From contig MARA01000118.1 of the NCBI GenBank assembly GCA_001792895.1, positions 1 through 29,264 on the forward strand: a DNA stretch of 29,264 nucleotides. Reading direction: 5' to 3'. Each line of letters begins with the position of its first letter. The first letter of the stretch is position 1. The notes beneath the pieces are model-generated. The model was not told the DNA's origin. It worked only from the letters and a program-made list of their open reading frames with translations, and made no database searches. Source of the stretch: Lentinus brumalis (taxonomy: Eukaryota; Basidiomycota; Agaricomycetes; Polyporales; Polyporaceae). Shown one piece after another: positions 1 to 11,162 of the stretch. Position numbers and translations under genes: made by a program.

Positions 1-609
1 ACGCGTGAAGTACGACGCATCGCGAGGCTGCATAAGCACTTACAAGACAACATCATAAACAGCGCGTACAATACATAACACTGAGACGGGACAACAAAGA
101 CAAGGGAGACAAGACGACACGAGGTCCGTGCTCGCGAGCAGCGCAAGCTCGATCTTATCTAATCAACTTTCACAATACCTGCTCTGCGCATCACACGGAG
201 AGAAGAGCGGACGTACGCTGCGTTTCTGCGCAGGACAGAAGCCTAACGCCGCACTGTTTCCCTCCCGTATGCCCGGGATCATCGCTAAGTATTCGACAGC
301 ACACCGACTTGGTTCTCCCGGAGCTAAAATTGGCCTACACGCCGCTGGGAATGCGACCGTGAGCAGGGTGCATGTAACACCATGTGGGACTATCAGGAGA
401 CCGAAGCAATGGACTCTGTCCATGGTCGTCGGATGCAGACCTCAGAGCGGTGGGTCGCGACGCTTGGAGACTTGGTTAAAAGCTGCTTCTCCACACAACG
501 TGTTCCCCCATCCCCAGCTTCTAGCTCCTAGCTCGGCTGTGCAGCAACCCCTCCGCCCACCATAGCTCCCTCCAATTATCTATCGACTATCTATTCACTC
601 CTCAGCAAA
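1..609. promoter_or_regulatory. Upstream region of the PEP-mutase-like gene, no gene seen
   Basis: No open frame here has coding character on either strand. The last 60 bases before the ATG at 610 are rich in C and T with scattered CT runs, which is common just upstream of basidiomycete start codons. No clear TATA box was found. It probably holds the promoter and 5' UTR of the downstream gene. Confidence 0.4.
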
Positions 610-1955
610 ATGCCGGGCCTCGATCTCTTCAGCTCTTCAACTCCCTCTGCTACCACCACCATCGTCGAGGTGCCCGTTGCAGAGGTCTCTGTACCCCGTC
701 CGGAGGTCGAGGTGAAGGAGCCGACAACTTCAAACCAGGTCGTCGCCGTGCCCCGTGGCCTTGCACCGCCGGCACCATACTACAACCCTCGCCTCGACCC
801 CAAGAACTTCCTTGAGGGCCCCCTCTCATGGAACCCCGCAACTCGGCTACGGCAGATGCTCGCACGCCCGGGCATTGTGGTATGTGTTCGCCGATCCTTT
901 TTCTACAATGGCAGCACCGTAACTGACCGCTGTTCTTACAGGTTGCCCCTGGAATCTGCGATGGCATCAGTGCACGCTGTGCTCTGGAAGCCGGCTTCGA
1001 CTGCCTGTACCAGAGGTCGGGCTTGTCATTCATTCTCCTTGACCAATATACTGACACCACCGTTTTAGCGGCGCCGCTACGACCGCTTCCCGTCTCGGAC
1101 AACCCGACCTCGCCATCGCGACGCTGAACGATTTTGTCCAGTCTGCGCAGATGGTCTGCTCCCTCGACCCCACCGTTCCCGTCATCGCGGACGCAGACAC
1201 CGGCTTCGGTGGACCAGCCATGGTTGCCCGCACCGTCACGCAATACGCACGGTCCGGCGTCGCCGCCTGCCACATTGAAGACCAGGTCCAGACTAAGCGC
1301 TGCGGTCATCTCCTCGGGAAGCAGGTCGTCTCCCGCGAGGAGTTCGTCACCCGCATCCGGGCGGCCGTCATTGCGCGCGACGCCATCCCGGGCGGGGGAC
1401 TTCGTCATCATCGGCCGCACGGACTCTGCGCAGGTCCTCGGGATGGAGGAGGCTCTCATCCGCCTGAGGCTCGCGGCAGACGCGGGTGCGGATGTCTGCT
1501 TCATCGAGGGCGTGCGTACCTCCGAGCTGCTCAAGTCGACGGTAGCGGCGCTCGCGCCGAAGCCGGTGCTCGTCAATGTCATCTCCGGTGGCCTCACGCC
1601 GTCCTTCACGACGAAGGAGGCTGAGGAGTACGGTGCGAAGATCATCAGTAAGTCTGCCGTCCCGTATTGGTGCGAAATCTTGCTGAGTTGAGCTTCTTCA
1701 TAGTCTTCTCGCTTGTGAGCTGCGTCGCGGCTGTTCACGGCATTCGAGCTGCGATGGCGTCGCTCAAGAAGACTGGCACGGACTTCTCGAGCGCGAAGGG
1801 GATGGACCCGAAGGCGTTCTTCGAAGTCATGGGTGAGCTACCTTACACCTTGTTGCACTAACAGAAATTCCTTACTGATCCCAATCACCACAGGTCTCAG
1901 CGATGTCGTCAAGCTCGATGCTCAAGCAGGCGGCAAGGCGTTCGAGGTTGTATAG
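610..1955 (+). CDS. PEP mutase/isocitrate lyase superfamily enzyme (oxaloacetate hydrolase or methylisocitrate-lyase-like), frame broken
   Basis: Exons 610-879, 942-1015, 1069-1647, 1704-1832 and 1894-1955, all GT-AG, introns 53-62 nt. The protein is a TIM-barrel C-C bond lyase/hydrolase: the metal-binding motif DADTGFGG lies near residues 163-170 and the mobile catalytic loop KRCGH near 198-202. These features, and the length of about 340 residues, fit the cytosolic fungal branch that includes oxaloacetate acetylhydrolase and 2-methylisocitrate-lyase-like proteins. Known family chemistry is Mg/Mn-dependent cleavage of a 2-oxo or 2-hydroxy acid; the substrate cannot be told from sequence alone, and oxalate formation is only a possibility. 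The frame shifts by one base at the G run 1394-1398: upstream reads ...RDAIPGG and downstream ...DFVIIGRTDSA, both matching the family. Either one G too many in the assembly or a real lesion explains this. Start chosen at the first ATG opening the conserved N-terminus. Confidence 0.85.
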
Positions 1956-2739
1956 AGTGGCTGTGCCGTGGTTCCATCTCTCTTCCTCCCTGTTCCCGCA
2001 TTAACTCCCCGCTATACCGTCGGGATTAGAGCTCCCTGCAGCATAAATCTGGTCGTGTATCTATTTCCACTCTCAAATTTTGGGCTTTCGTAGTGTTGTC
2101 ACATTCCCCACGCATTGTTGTACGGCAAACCCCACATTCTTGTACTACCCTAGACATCTCAGTCGAACATGAATTATACGGCATCTCATGCCTGGAGACA
2201 AACGTGCTCATCAGATCAGTATCAATTCGCGCTCATATGATCCAAGTTCTCGTGGTCATTCTCGATGAATTTGTGCGCAGTATGTAGCGCTCATGAGTCA
2301 AATTGGACACGATCGACGATCACAACAGGCTTTCGGCCAGCTCAACGAATAGCACCGCCGCACTCTGCCCAGCAAACCATAGGCTCTCACCCGAGACGTG
2401 TACCATACGGTATCATGGCCTCAAGCCTCCGTCGGGAAAGCTTGAGCGCGCCTGCTATAGCGCTGTCGAACTTCGATTTCGCTTCCAATCTGATGCCTTC
2501 CCTCGCCGCCTGCGATGTCTGCTCTTCTCGCTCCTGGTCCCGGTCAAACCTTGCTTGACAGTACTCATCTTGCGCAGCCGTTGGCCTGGTAGCCTTATTG
2601 TGACCTGGTGGCCTCCTCAGTTGTTCATAACTGGATATACTCGACTTTTTACGAGCAGACGCTCCAGCTTGGGCTTGCCTGCCAGCCCGTAGTCCTCCAC
2701 CATCCGAGACTCACTAGCTAACTCAAGACGAAGGAAATC
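1956..2739. other. Intergenic stretch with a possible minus-strand exon
   Basis: The stop of the upstream enzyme at 1953-1955 is followed by about 430 bases without coding signal, then by an ATG-less open frame on the minus strand (2387-2710, listed separately). No terminator or RNA gene was recognised. Confidence 0.3.
2387..2710 (-). other. ATG-less open frame with coding-like composition, possible exon or gene remnant
   Basis: This 108-codon minus-strand frame runs from just after a TGA (2713-2711) to a TGA at 2389-2387 and has no ATG until near its end. The translation is hydrophilic and helical in character: a basic, Gln/Ala-rich start, then a charged heptad-like middle (for example ARFDRDQEREEQTSQAAREG) and an end reading LEAMIPYGTRLG. 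This looks more like protein than noise. A TAG/GAG acceptor could open it at 2711, so it may be a 3' exon of an unrecognised gene or a remnant. No family was recognised. Confidence 0.25.
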
Positions 2740-3862
2740 ATGCAAGGAGTCTTCAGAGCGAATGGGCCCTCAGGTGCGTATCCGTCACCTATAGATCAAT
2801 AGAGAGGGTGCTCAAGACTGTGAGGTGTCTGGCGTACAGCCCTTCCGATTCATCGCCCGACAATTCTACATGAAACGCAGCACTTCGTAGAGGAGCCCAA
2901 CTCTATGACAGTCTCTCCCGCGCAGACCGTGGGCTTCATTCCAAGTGCTCGTCTTCCCGGGTCGCGGCGTCCCACTGAGTCAAACTATCCCCTTACCCAT
3001 ATCCCTCATACGTTGGTAACGGGCTCAACGACTCGGGTGCCCAGCGCAAATGTACGTATATCACGACCATACTGTTTGAGTTGTGACGCGACGGGCACGT
3101 TCCCCAATGTAGGGACGCAAGAGGATCAAGATCAGTACGATGAGAAAGCGCGGAAGAAAGCGATGGATGAACTTGTGCAGTCCTGGATGGACCGCTTGCA
3201 GCTTATCAGCGTAATAGTAAGTCTTGCTTCTACGAGACTTTCAACTCCTAACGATGTGCTCCATATCCACTCCCCGATCGATGTGTGCCCGTGGAAATGA
3301 GCAGGACTGAGCACACACCCAATCACAGACTACATTCTTCGCTGCCATCGAGGCCCAGCTCCTAGGCATCACGACACCCGACAGCGCAGACTCGGATCCG
3401 CGCGTTGACCAAGCTGCCAATGCTGCCCTCGCGGGTGCTCTGGTGGTACACGTCTCTGCAGCGATCATGTCCTTCTTCGCTGCGTTCTTCCTCATTCGTT
3501 ACAAGCTCTCCATGGCGAAGCGTGAGGAGCGCAAGATCGAAGTCGCCCGCCACAAAGACGGGGTTGACACCGTCTCGAGCTCCTCCGTCTGGTCTTCAAA
3601 CCCGCACCTCGAACAGGTCGGCCCCTTCCGTCGAGGGCAGCCGCCGACACATCTGCTCGACCATCTACACTCGCTCTGTATGTGGCTCTCTGCCACGGGA
3701 TTCGTCCTTGCCTTGGTAGGCGTAATGTGCTTCGTCTGGACCCGCCTCGCCCGGAGTGCAGGCGCATTCGCCTCAGGGTGTTTGGCGGCTTGCCTTGTCT
3801 CCGGAGTTGCGGCGGTCTTCTGGCCCGCGTCTTCCATACACCGAAAGTCAAAGACGTCATAG
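2740..3862 (+). CDS. Four-TM membrane protein of an uncharacterised Agaricomycete family (copy 1)
   Basis: Preferred model: exons 2740-2773, 2840-3216 and 3329-3862, closing in phase to 314 residues. The N-terminal part is uncertain: the paralogue at 7231 is much shorter there, so 3052-3112 may be a further intron, or translation may begin at 2905. The conserved core begins with an amphipathic WMDRLQLISVI segment interrupted by an intron, continues TTFFAAIEAQLLG (first TM), then ALVVHVSAAIMSFFAAFFLI (second TM) ending in RY, a polar loop of about 60 residues rich in Ser, Thr and Arg, and two more TM stretches (WLSATGFVLALVGVMCFVW and GAFASGCLAACLVSGVAAVF). It probably sits in an intracellular or plasma membrane. 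No catalytic motif is visible and the function is unknown. The same intron position is kept in the second copy, so both descend from one duplicated gene. Confidence 0.7.
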
Positions 3863-4281
3863 TCACAGGAACATATCGGACAGTTATACCCTTATACCCT
3901 ATGTATGTCTTGAGCTCTCTCTCGCTAACATGTCTGTGACTGATGGGCACTTCTAGTTGTAGCGACTTTGCTTTCCAAGTACGAATGTAAACTTTCAACT
4001 TCGCGTGTGTTCGCTTTTAGTGTTCGACTCTCGAGATGGGGTTCTTGCGACACATACGGCGATGCACGCTTGCTGCAAGATTCATGACGGCCTTCGGGCC
4101 GTCTGTTGTCGCCAATCGATATCTAGACAAAGCTGACTTTGCATCGGACACCCTCAAGCGCTCATATGGAAACCAAGCGCCTCCGTTCCTCTCTTGAACT
4201 CTTCAAACCTCTCCCGAGTCTCGACCCATCTCACTTCCACCGTCCTCCCTTGCTCACTACAACACATCTGCCCCACCCAGT
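3863..4281. promoter_or_regulatory. Intergenic region before the FunK1 kinase gene
   Basis: About 420 bases without coding signal. The last 100 bases before the ATG at 4282 are C/T-rich (repeated CTC, CCACC and TCTTG blocks), like the leader of the first gene in the window. No TATA box or other site can be supported. Confidence 0.35.
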
Positions 4282-6710
4282 ATGGAGAGAGTATATCGGT
4301 TCCCCGCTGCCGCTTTCCTCGACACATTCGCCCCCGATGAGTCCACCCCGAGCGCTGACCACCAGGCCCAACAACCACTGCACACGCCGAAGCACACTGA
4401 AGCTGCTCGTGACTTTGATGAAGTTGACATTGGAGAACCTGACGACCTATGGGATTACTCCTTTGTTCGTCCCAGATCATCAATTTCTTCCCTGTGACCG
4501 CTAACAACGTCTAACCACCCTAGGTCGAGGCGTTCAACACCATCAAACCCACAATCTGTCCCGAACACACCCTGGTCATGTCCAAAGACGGAGAAGACAT
4601 GTTCGGTGCCCTCTACAACGACGGCGACGACGTGCCAGACGACAACACCGATGCGGTGTGGGGCCTCATCGAGGCTTGCGTCCTCTTCTTCGAGCAGGAC
4701 GATGACCCGTTCGCCCCGGACGACAGTACACGCCGCATGTCTAAAGCCTTTGCTCGGGCCCAAGACGAGAACCGAGCCTACGTATCGATATTTGTGTCGC
4801 GCGTACTGGCTCGACAGCAGCACACCCACCTATTCCTCGTCGTTGTTTGCGGCGCCAGCGCCCGCATCGTCCGCGCCGACCGCGAAGCGTTCTTCGTAAC
4901 GCATCCATTTACCTACAAGACCAGCCCTACACAGAGCATCCTCCGTGAATTCTTCCGACGGTTCACGGAGATGGACCGAGCCGAACGCGGTATCGACACC
5001 ACCGCGAAGTTGCTGAGATGCAAGCGCGGGACCGGGTACACCAGCGAGCGGGTCTCGTTCATGCGCCAGATGGCCAACGGCACACTGGACGGAGCAGCGG
5101 ATCATGCGCGGATGTGCTTCGAGGAGAGCTTGGACGATGACTGGCCGTGGTACTCCGTGACGGTCCAGGGGCTCGAGTTCCTCATCGCGAAGCCCGCGGC
5201 ATACTCCGATAAGCCCAGTCGTGCATCCCGCGGCTACATTGCACTGTGCTACAGCATGTGCCCCCACCACGGCACGTTCGTCTGGCTCAAGGATACCTGG
5301 CGCAGGATCCTTGATGACGAGTACGAGCAAGAGGGTGCCGTGCTGTCTGACCTCAACCGGCATAGGGTGGAGTACGTACCGACGCTGGTATGTCACGGAG
5401 ACGTATCCAGTCACCGTCTCGATGTCAAGGGGACGCTTGCTCGCCTGTGCAAGCAGGGGCCGAAGCCTGCGAGGTCCCGGGTCGAGCGTGTCCACTACCG
5501 GGTGGTCACACAGGAGGTCGGACTGCCGATCGACGAGTTCAGGAACAGCAGAGATCTCGCTGTCGTGTTCCGCGATTGCTTGGAAGGTTCGTCTGGCAGG
5601 CGTTGTCTTTTCTTCGTTTGAGAGGCTGACCTTTACACAGCACATCGGAGTGCATACAAACGGGCGAAAATCCTACACCGTGATCTCAGCGAAGGAATCT
5701 GCTGATGGTTCCTTATGATGCCTACTTCGAAGACGGTGCCGGTATCGCGTACAGAGGAATGCTCATTGATTGGGAGTACGGCGAACGCGTATCTAGACGA
5801 TCCGCTCCGGGCTTCGTTTACCGTGTTGATCGTCGAGTGAGTGACACTACAGCCTATGCACTGGTCTGTTTAGTCGATTCTGATATCCGCTGTGACACAG
5901 GGAACCTGGGACTTCTTGTCCGTCAAAGCCCTGAACCACCCGGAGGACCCTGTCATGCCAGCGGACGAGTTCGAGTCGTTCCTTCACATCTTCACATCTC
6001 TCGGCCTCTCGTATCTGCGGCACAGCTGCAAGAACCCCGTCCAGTTCGACAAGGAGTACTTCGCGACGCAAACGATTGACAACGTCACCCGGGCATCGGC
6101 ACTCAAGGAGCGCTGCATGAGGCATGGCCGCCTGTTCGTATCTGTGGAGGGCAATGCGAGGTTGGAATTCCTCAAGGAGACGCGGAAGAAGCTGCCCCGT
6201 TGCCGAACCGTGGTGACAAGGCTGGTGCCACACCCCATCAACCGCGTTTTCACATCGTGGCTCGCTTTGATTAGGGAGCGCTATGCTCCGGAGAAAGAGC
6301 TCGACGCACAGTCCCCCCCGATGGTACCTCGGCCAGTGGCTCCTTCTGCCAAGGAGAACGTCTCCCCTCGCAAGGCGCCGGCTCCGCATCGGGCTCACAC
6401 ATCACCACTCGCTTGCCTCGAGTTGAACGTCGACGTCCCTTTCTCAGACTCATTGGACTCTGATGATGACGAGGACTCTGAAGTCGCACTTCACGATGCG
6501 ATGATTGAGATCCTGTCAGACGCCATCGAGCATAGCTTCTGGCCCCCGCTGGACAAGACATCGGACCAATTGGAGGTGGAGGAAGAGGAGCTGGAGGATG
6601 ACAAGCTAGAGGAGCGACTCGAGGTGCGGCAATGTCTGAGCGATGACGAGGACGACAACAGTCCTTCGACTGACTGCGACCGTCCCAACAAGAGGCGCAG
6701 GATAGGTTAA
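4282..6710 (+). CDS. FunK1 fungal-specific protein kinase, one-base frame break in the catalytic loop
   Basis: Exons 4282-4464, 4524-5586, 5641-5836 and 5901-6710. The N-terminal 350 residues form the poorly conserved FunK1 regulatory/N-lobe part. The catalytic loop ILHRDLSEGN lies near residues 425-435, followed by LIDWEYG, where family members carry D-[WFL] instead of the usual DFG, and by the typical GTWDFLS motif at the start of exon 4. The tail after about residue 600 is acidic, with runs of Asp, Glu and Ser and a basic end (NKRRRIG) that could act as a nuclear localisation signal. FunK1 kinases are expanded in multicellular basidiomycetes; substrates are unknown. Between SEG (5694-5696) and NLL (from 5696) one base is missing in the short A run at 5696-5697. 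Uninterrupted translation would stop within the catalytic loop, so this is either an assembly error or an inactive allele. It lies between two paralogous membrane-protein genes. Confidence 0.85.
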
Positions 6711-7230
6711 GCTTGCGGCTTCTCGTGACTGCACAAGTTTCAGTGTAACTTATGATATTAGCGTTGTCCTTGATGTACTGCACGCTTACTATGATACTTG
6801 AGCAGCTCCTTTGTTCTGTCCGTGGAGCTTAAAGAATCAAAGCACTGGTGATCACTGGGCCCGCGGGCGTCTAGGTTGCCTTTCTCAGCCTTAGCAGACC
6901 TTCGAGGCGTGCGAACATTCGTCTCCTGCATCTTTGACCGCCACGATAACGTCGCATGCATATGAACTTAGACAACTGCTCCTACTATCACCTGGATGTC
7001 TCGCATTCAGTTCTCCACCAATACTCTATGCCATTGAGTCCTCTGCGCAAGGATCTAGTACCACGGTGTGACCGCTGTCGCTTGCCCGGAGCCTGCCGGA
7101 TGGGGATTGTCTCTTCAGCGAAGCACCCTCCCTTCACACACCCTTCACGCGGATCCGTATAAGTACTCCGTCCACGAGAGTGGCCCCAGTCCAGGCTTTG
7201 CTCTCGACGCCCACCTTCGCCTGTGCGACC
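6711..7230. promoter_or_regulatory. Intergenic region before the second four-TM gene
   Basis: No coding signal on either strand. A TATA-like GTATAAGTA lies at about 7157-7165, roughly 65 bases upstream of the ATG at 7231, a plausible but unproven core promoter position. Confidence 0.3.
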
Positions 7231-8284
7231 ATGGCCATGTTCAAGTCGCTCACCTCCGCCGCCGTCGCACCAGGTAAGCGATGCCATGCAGTACTTTTAA
7301 CGATCGTCTGTTGACCATGCATATAGTCAATCCGCCCAGCAATCCTGAGGACGCGACGAAGCAGGCATTGCTCGCGGTGGTACAGGTTTGGCTGGATCGT
7401 CTGTCGGCCATGTCAATTGTGGTAAGTACTTCGGATTTAGTCACTTTCGTTCCTTGATGCGCCACATACCCGCCGGGGCGCGCAAGCATCATACGGTAAT
7501 GTACTTATCGTATGGAGATGATATAGAGCGCATATACTGACCGCTGGTACGCATATACCCATTCAGACGTCGTTCTTCGTCTCCATCGACAGCATGCTCT
7601 ATTCCTTCCCCGCGCGCCCGGACTCGAACGAGTGGTCAGCCACGGACACGCTCATTATTGCGAGCTTGGGCGGCGCAATCATTTTCCATGTCTGCGCATG
7701 TGAGTGGCGCCAAGCACACGAGTATTCCTCTTGACGTCTGACGCACCGCTAGCCATCCTTGCATATATCGGCTCCTTCGTCCTCATCCGCTACCGCCTCG
7801 CGGACGCAGAGAAGACGGAACAGGATACTGAGAGCGCCGCCCCAAGATGTCAGTTGACACAGCTCGCAAGCAGTTCCGTGCCGGCATGCAAACACACTCT
7901 CCCGGCCCCGTCCTTTCGGCGACGACGACTCCCACCGAGATCGTCCGCGACATCACATGGGAGGCATACACCGACCTCCGCTCGCTCATCTCCGTCAGCC
8001 AGGTGCATCCGTTCGCGTGGTTGTGCGGCGTGGTGCGCAAAGCTGGCTTCAGGAAAGACCCCGAGGCTGCTGGTGCTGACGACGCGGTCGTAAAGTTGAA
8101 CTCAATGGTGCTCATGCTGACGCGCGTCCACACCGTGACAGTGGTCATGGCCATTCTCGGATTCATCCTCGCGTTGTTGGGTACCATTGCGTACTTCTGG
8201 ACGGAGATCCCGAGGACTCTTGGTATCTTCGCTAGCGCATGCCTAGGAGGATGTCTGTTTGCTGGCGCGATTGCTGTGCTCTAG
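7231..8284 (+). CDS. Four-TM membrane protein, paralogue of the gene at 2740 (copy 2), one-base frame break
   Basis: Exons 7231-7273, 7327-7421, 7567-7699 and 7753-8284. The ATG at 7231 sits in a good context (GCGACCATGGCC). The layout matches copy 1: VWLDRLSAMSIV, an intron at the same codon boundary, TSFFVSIDSMLYSF, then a segment ending HVCA-SILAYIGSFVLIRYRL, a polar loop, and two C-terminal TM stretches (VHTVTVVMAILGFILALLGT and LGIFASACLGGCLFAGAIAV). The third intron, inside the second TM segment, is absent in copy 1. The frame entering the loop (DAEKTEQDTESAAP) does not join the frame of the C-terminal half (SVDTARKQFRAG onwards). One base appears to be missing, most likely at the C run 7840-7843, because no GT-AG intron of suitable length rescues it. 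Function unknown. It ends 145 bases from the convergent MFS gene. Confidence 0.72.
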
Positions 8285-8429
8285 ACCAGTTATGAAGTAA
8301 CAGTGTCCCAAAACTTGTACCATCCTGTATCAATGCAAATTGGCGCATCATCAGATTCTCGAGGTCGTAAGGATTAATTTTCTGCGTGCCGCTGATATCC
8401 ATGCCATTAGTATCACCAGCGGAGGTAAA

Positions 8430-10640
8430 TCAGTCGAAACGCCGAGGTGAGTTCGGCACCAAAGCCCAGACGCCAACCATGACAGCCATCATCGAAACAA
8501 CACTATAGCAAGGTAAGCCCAGATCCGAACATCAGGAGGATAGTAGAGCCACTTACACAGGCTGCAAAACCTTGATCCCGACCTTGGACGCAAGCGCACC
8601 CGTGACGAATGGCAAGAACGCCGACCCCGACTGCCCAATCGCCGCAATCCAGCCAATACATCCCGAGAGGAGGTAGGGCGGGAAGACGCGCCGGGTATGG
8701 CTCATCACAAGTGGGTACATGGGACCCAACAGCATGCCGACGCCTGCGACGGCCACAGCGCCGCCGACGAGCGAGGGCACGAGCCAGACGACAATCTCCA
8801 GCCTGCGTGTAGCGTAGATAAGTGAGTGCTCTTGTAGAAAGTCATGGGAGAAGGTAAGACAGATGCGTACGCAATGCAGAGGGTGCCGTAGAGGAAGATT
8901 GCGCGTCTCTCGCCGACCTGTTGTCAATGCGTCAGTGAGTGTCTCTGCGCCATAAGGCATGCATGGAGGGGCGATACGTACGAGTTTGTTCACCCCGAGG
9001 AGGACGATGCGCCCCACCATCAGTCCTGTCATGACAATGAGAAGGTGTCTTCTAAGCATGATAGCAGTGTGGGACATACCGCCGAAGAAACCAGACGAGA
9101 TATACCCGGAAGAAGAGCCGCCTCCACGCAGGTCGATAATATACGTGACGATCCACCCGCCGAGCGTGACCTCGGTGCCGACGTAGATGAGAATGAACAG
9201 TGCGATGAGGTGGACGTCGCGCAGGCGCATGATCTGCTGGTACTTGCTGCCGCTTAGGCCGTTGTCGCGGTCGTTCGCAGTGGGGGGTATGCCTATCTCG
9301 GTCAAGAGAGCTGGAGGTCGAGGTCGAGATCAGCAGCTGTGCAGTGGAGCGCTAGTAGATGATGAGCGGAAACGCACCTTCGAAGGTCCTGAACTTGTAG
9401 ACAGAAGCGATAGCGCAGATGTTGATGAGGGCCAGTCCGAGCGAGACCAGATAGTGGAAGGACCAGCGCGGCAGCTGGGAGAATTGGGTGGCGACGAGCG
9501 GGGCCGACAGCGCACCAGCCCCTGCGAATAACACACACAATGAGCGTCGATCATGAGCAACTCGCTGAGCGGTGTAGGGAGTGGGAGTATGGCTCACCGT
9601 AGCATGCATGCAGCACGGCGAGTCGCGTCGAGACATGCTCCTTGAGTCCGGCCACGAAGGTGTTGGCGCCTGACAGCTACCGCCTCCGTTGGTACTTTCT
9701 GTTGAGCATGAACCCGTGGAACAGAACGCACCTGCAGAGCTATGCCGAGACCCATGAAGAACTGCCCGAGTACGAATATCGGGAACGGTGGTGCCGGAGC
9801 CTCAAGGGCATATCCGATCATTTGAGATACAGCGCCTGCAAGTCAGTTAGGCTATGATCCTTTCGTTCCAGCGAGGAAGCTAGGTAGTACCGACAAACAA
9901 CACCTGCGATGCAGATAATTATGAGATATAAGAGATGTGACTCCGAGAGAGTACAAGCGTACCTTGCCGAACCCGAAGCGATCCGTGAGGTAGACGTTCA
10001 GAGCCGCAGCGACAGCGAACCCCTGCATAACGAGACGCGTCGGCATGCAGAGCACTGAGATCGATGGCGGCCGCAATCCGCAGTACGGCACTTACAAGGA
10101 AGTTAAACACGAAGATCAACGAGACGATAGCGAACCCTATCTGCGCTCCCGACACCCGTCAGCACTTCCCAGAATGCAAGTGACGACAGCACAGAGTCCA
10201 GACGCACATTGTACGCGACCTGGATGCGCGGCAACAGCGGACCAGTAGTACCGTCGTTCCAGCCGGCGAGAAACATCATCGTCAGCGCCGTCGCATACAT
10301 GACGTGCGCCCGGAACGGCAGCCGCCTGTTCGACTCCGAGTTCGTAGTGCCCTGCGGCGCGGACATCTGGGACGAACGCTCCGCATCGACCGCTTGCTGC
10401 GTGACAACCACGGGAAGCGAGACCGCTGAGCAATGGGCTTGGGTATCGAGTGGCTCGAGGGCGATCTCCTCCGGTTGGTTTTGGCTTCGAGTTGGGGGTC
10501 CCTGGAAGCTGGGCGCTCCTTTGTAGTGGAGGTGCGGGACGACGTCCGCTTGTCTGACAATTTCCACACTGTGGGTGAGCTACCATCGACTGCATGTTTA
10601 AGCATGGAGAATCAAGAGGCACGTACTCCGAGTCGTTCAT
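8430..10640 (-). CDS. Major facilitator superfamily transporter, fungal BSC6-like branch
   Basis: Thirteen exons on the minus strand: 10640-10627, 10568-10208, 10140-10096, 10022-9963, 9903-9891, 9835-9732, 9676-9598, 9521-9378, 9310-9080, 9025-8982, 8917-8871, 8802-8557 and 8502-8430. All junctions are GT-AG and the sum is exactly 487 codons, giving 486 residues. After a polar N-terminus of about 85 residues comes the first TM segment with LAGWNDGTTGPLLPRIQ, then the MFS loop LTDRFGFGK near 152-160, YALEAPAPPFPIFVLGQFF, a central region with LSAPLVATQFSQLP, a hydrophilic middle loop (DRDNGLSGSKYQQI), and C-terminal helices including GMLLGPMYPLVMSH and MMAVMVGVWALVP. Such proteins are proton-coupled or facilitative transporters in membranes; the substrate is not evident. 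Exon 1 (14 nt) and exon 5 (13 nt) are micro-exons that closed the phase and so fixed the ATG at 10640. Confidence 0.88.
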
Positions 10641-11162
10641 CTTCAGCTGTGAATTGGGGTGGATCTACGTTTGTGATGTAAGTCAGGCGGATTGCACATC
10701 TCGGAGGTAGTTTGCTCCTATAGACTCGCACTTACACCCCCGTACACCTCCTCGTCGGATACTGATCGTATGGATGGAGAGAAGGAGCGCAGAGTAGAGA
10801 TGTGGTCAAAGGAAGAGGACGCCAGGATTTCGCGTAAGGGGGCGTCATGATAACTCCGATGATTCTCCGAGCGAGCCTTAGTCACTGACTCGCTGCCGGG
10901 TACAACCTGGTACAACAGACTGCCGACAATCAGTAGCGTAGAATACACTTTGCGAAGTTCGACATTCGTGGTTCCAGAGCATTATGTGGATATGTGAGTT
11001 AGGACTGCGCGGTGGCTTCTTTGTCAGTCTTACCCGTCCGAATGGCATGACATATGATGCTATACACGAAAAGAGACCTACACATATGTGGAACTAGTAA
11101 AGCCATACTGACGCACTGCGGGGGTGAGTATAGACGTATGTATCACGTCGTCGCGACGCCAG
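10641..11162. promoter_or_regulatory. Upstream region of the MFS gene, downstream of the HRQ gene
   Basis: About 520 bases between two minus-strand genes. No coding character was seen. It should contain the 3' end of the HRQ transcript and the promoter of the transporter. Confidence 0.3.

Noticed and set aside
650..1738. 362-codon minus-strand open frame
   Set aside because: It is antisense to the PEP-mutase-like gene, whose plus-strand motifs and introns are convincing; the antisense frame arises from codon bias.
4830..5645. 271-codon minus-strand open frame
   Set aside because: Antisense shadow of FunK1 exon 2; it has no motif and crosses a well-supported splice junction.
9187..9531. 114-codon plus-strand open frame
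   Set aside because: Antisense to MFS exons 8 and 9, which close in phase with the rest of the transporter.
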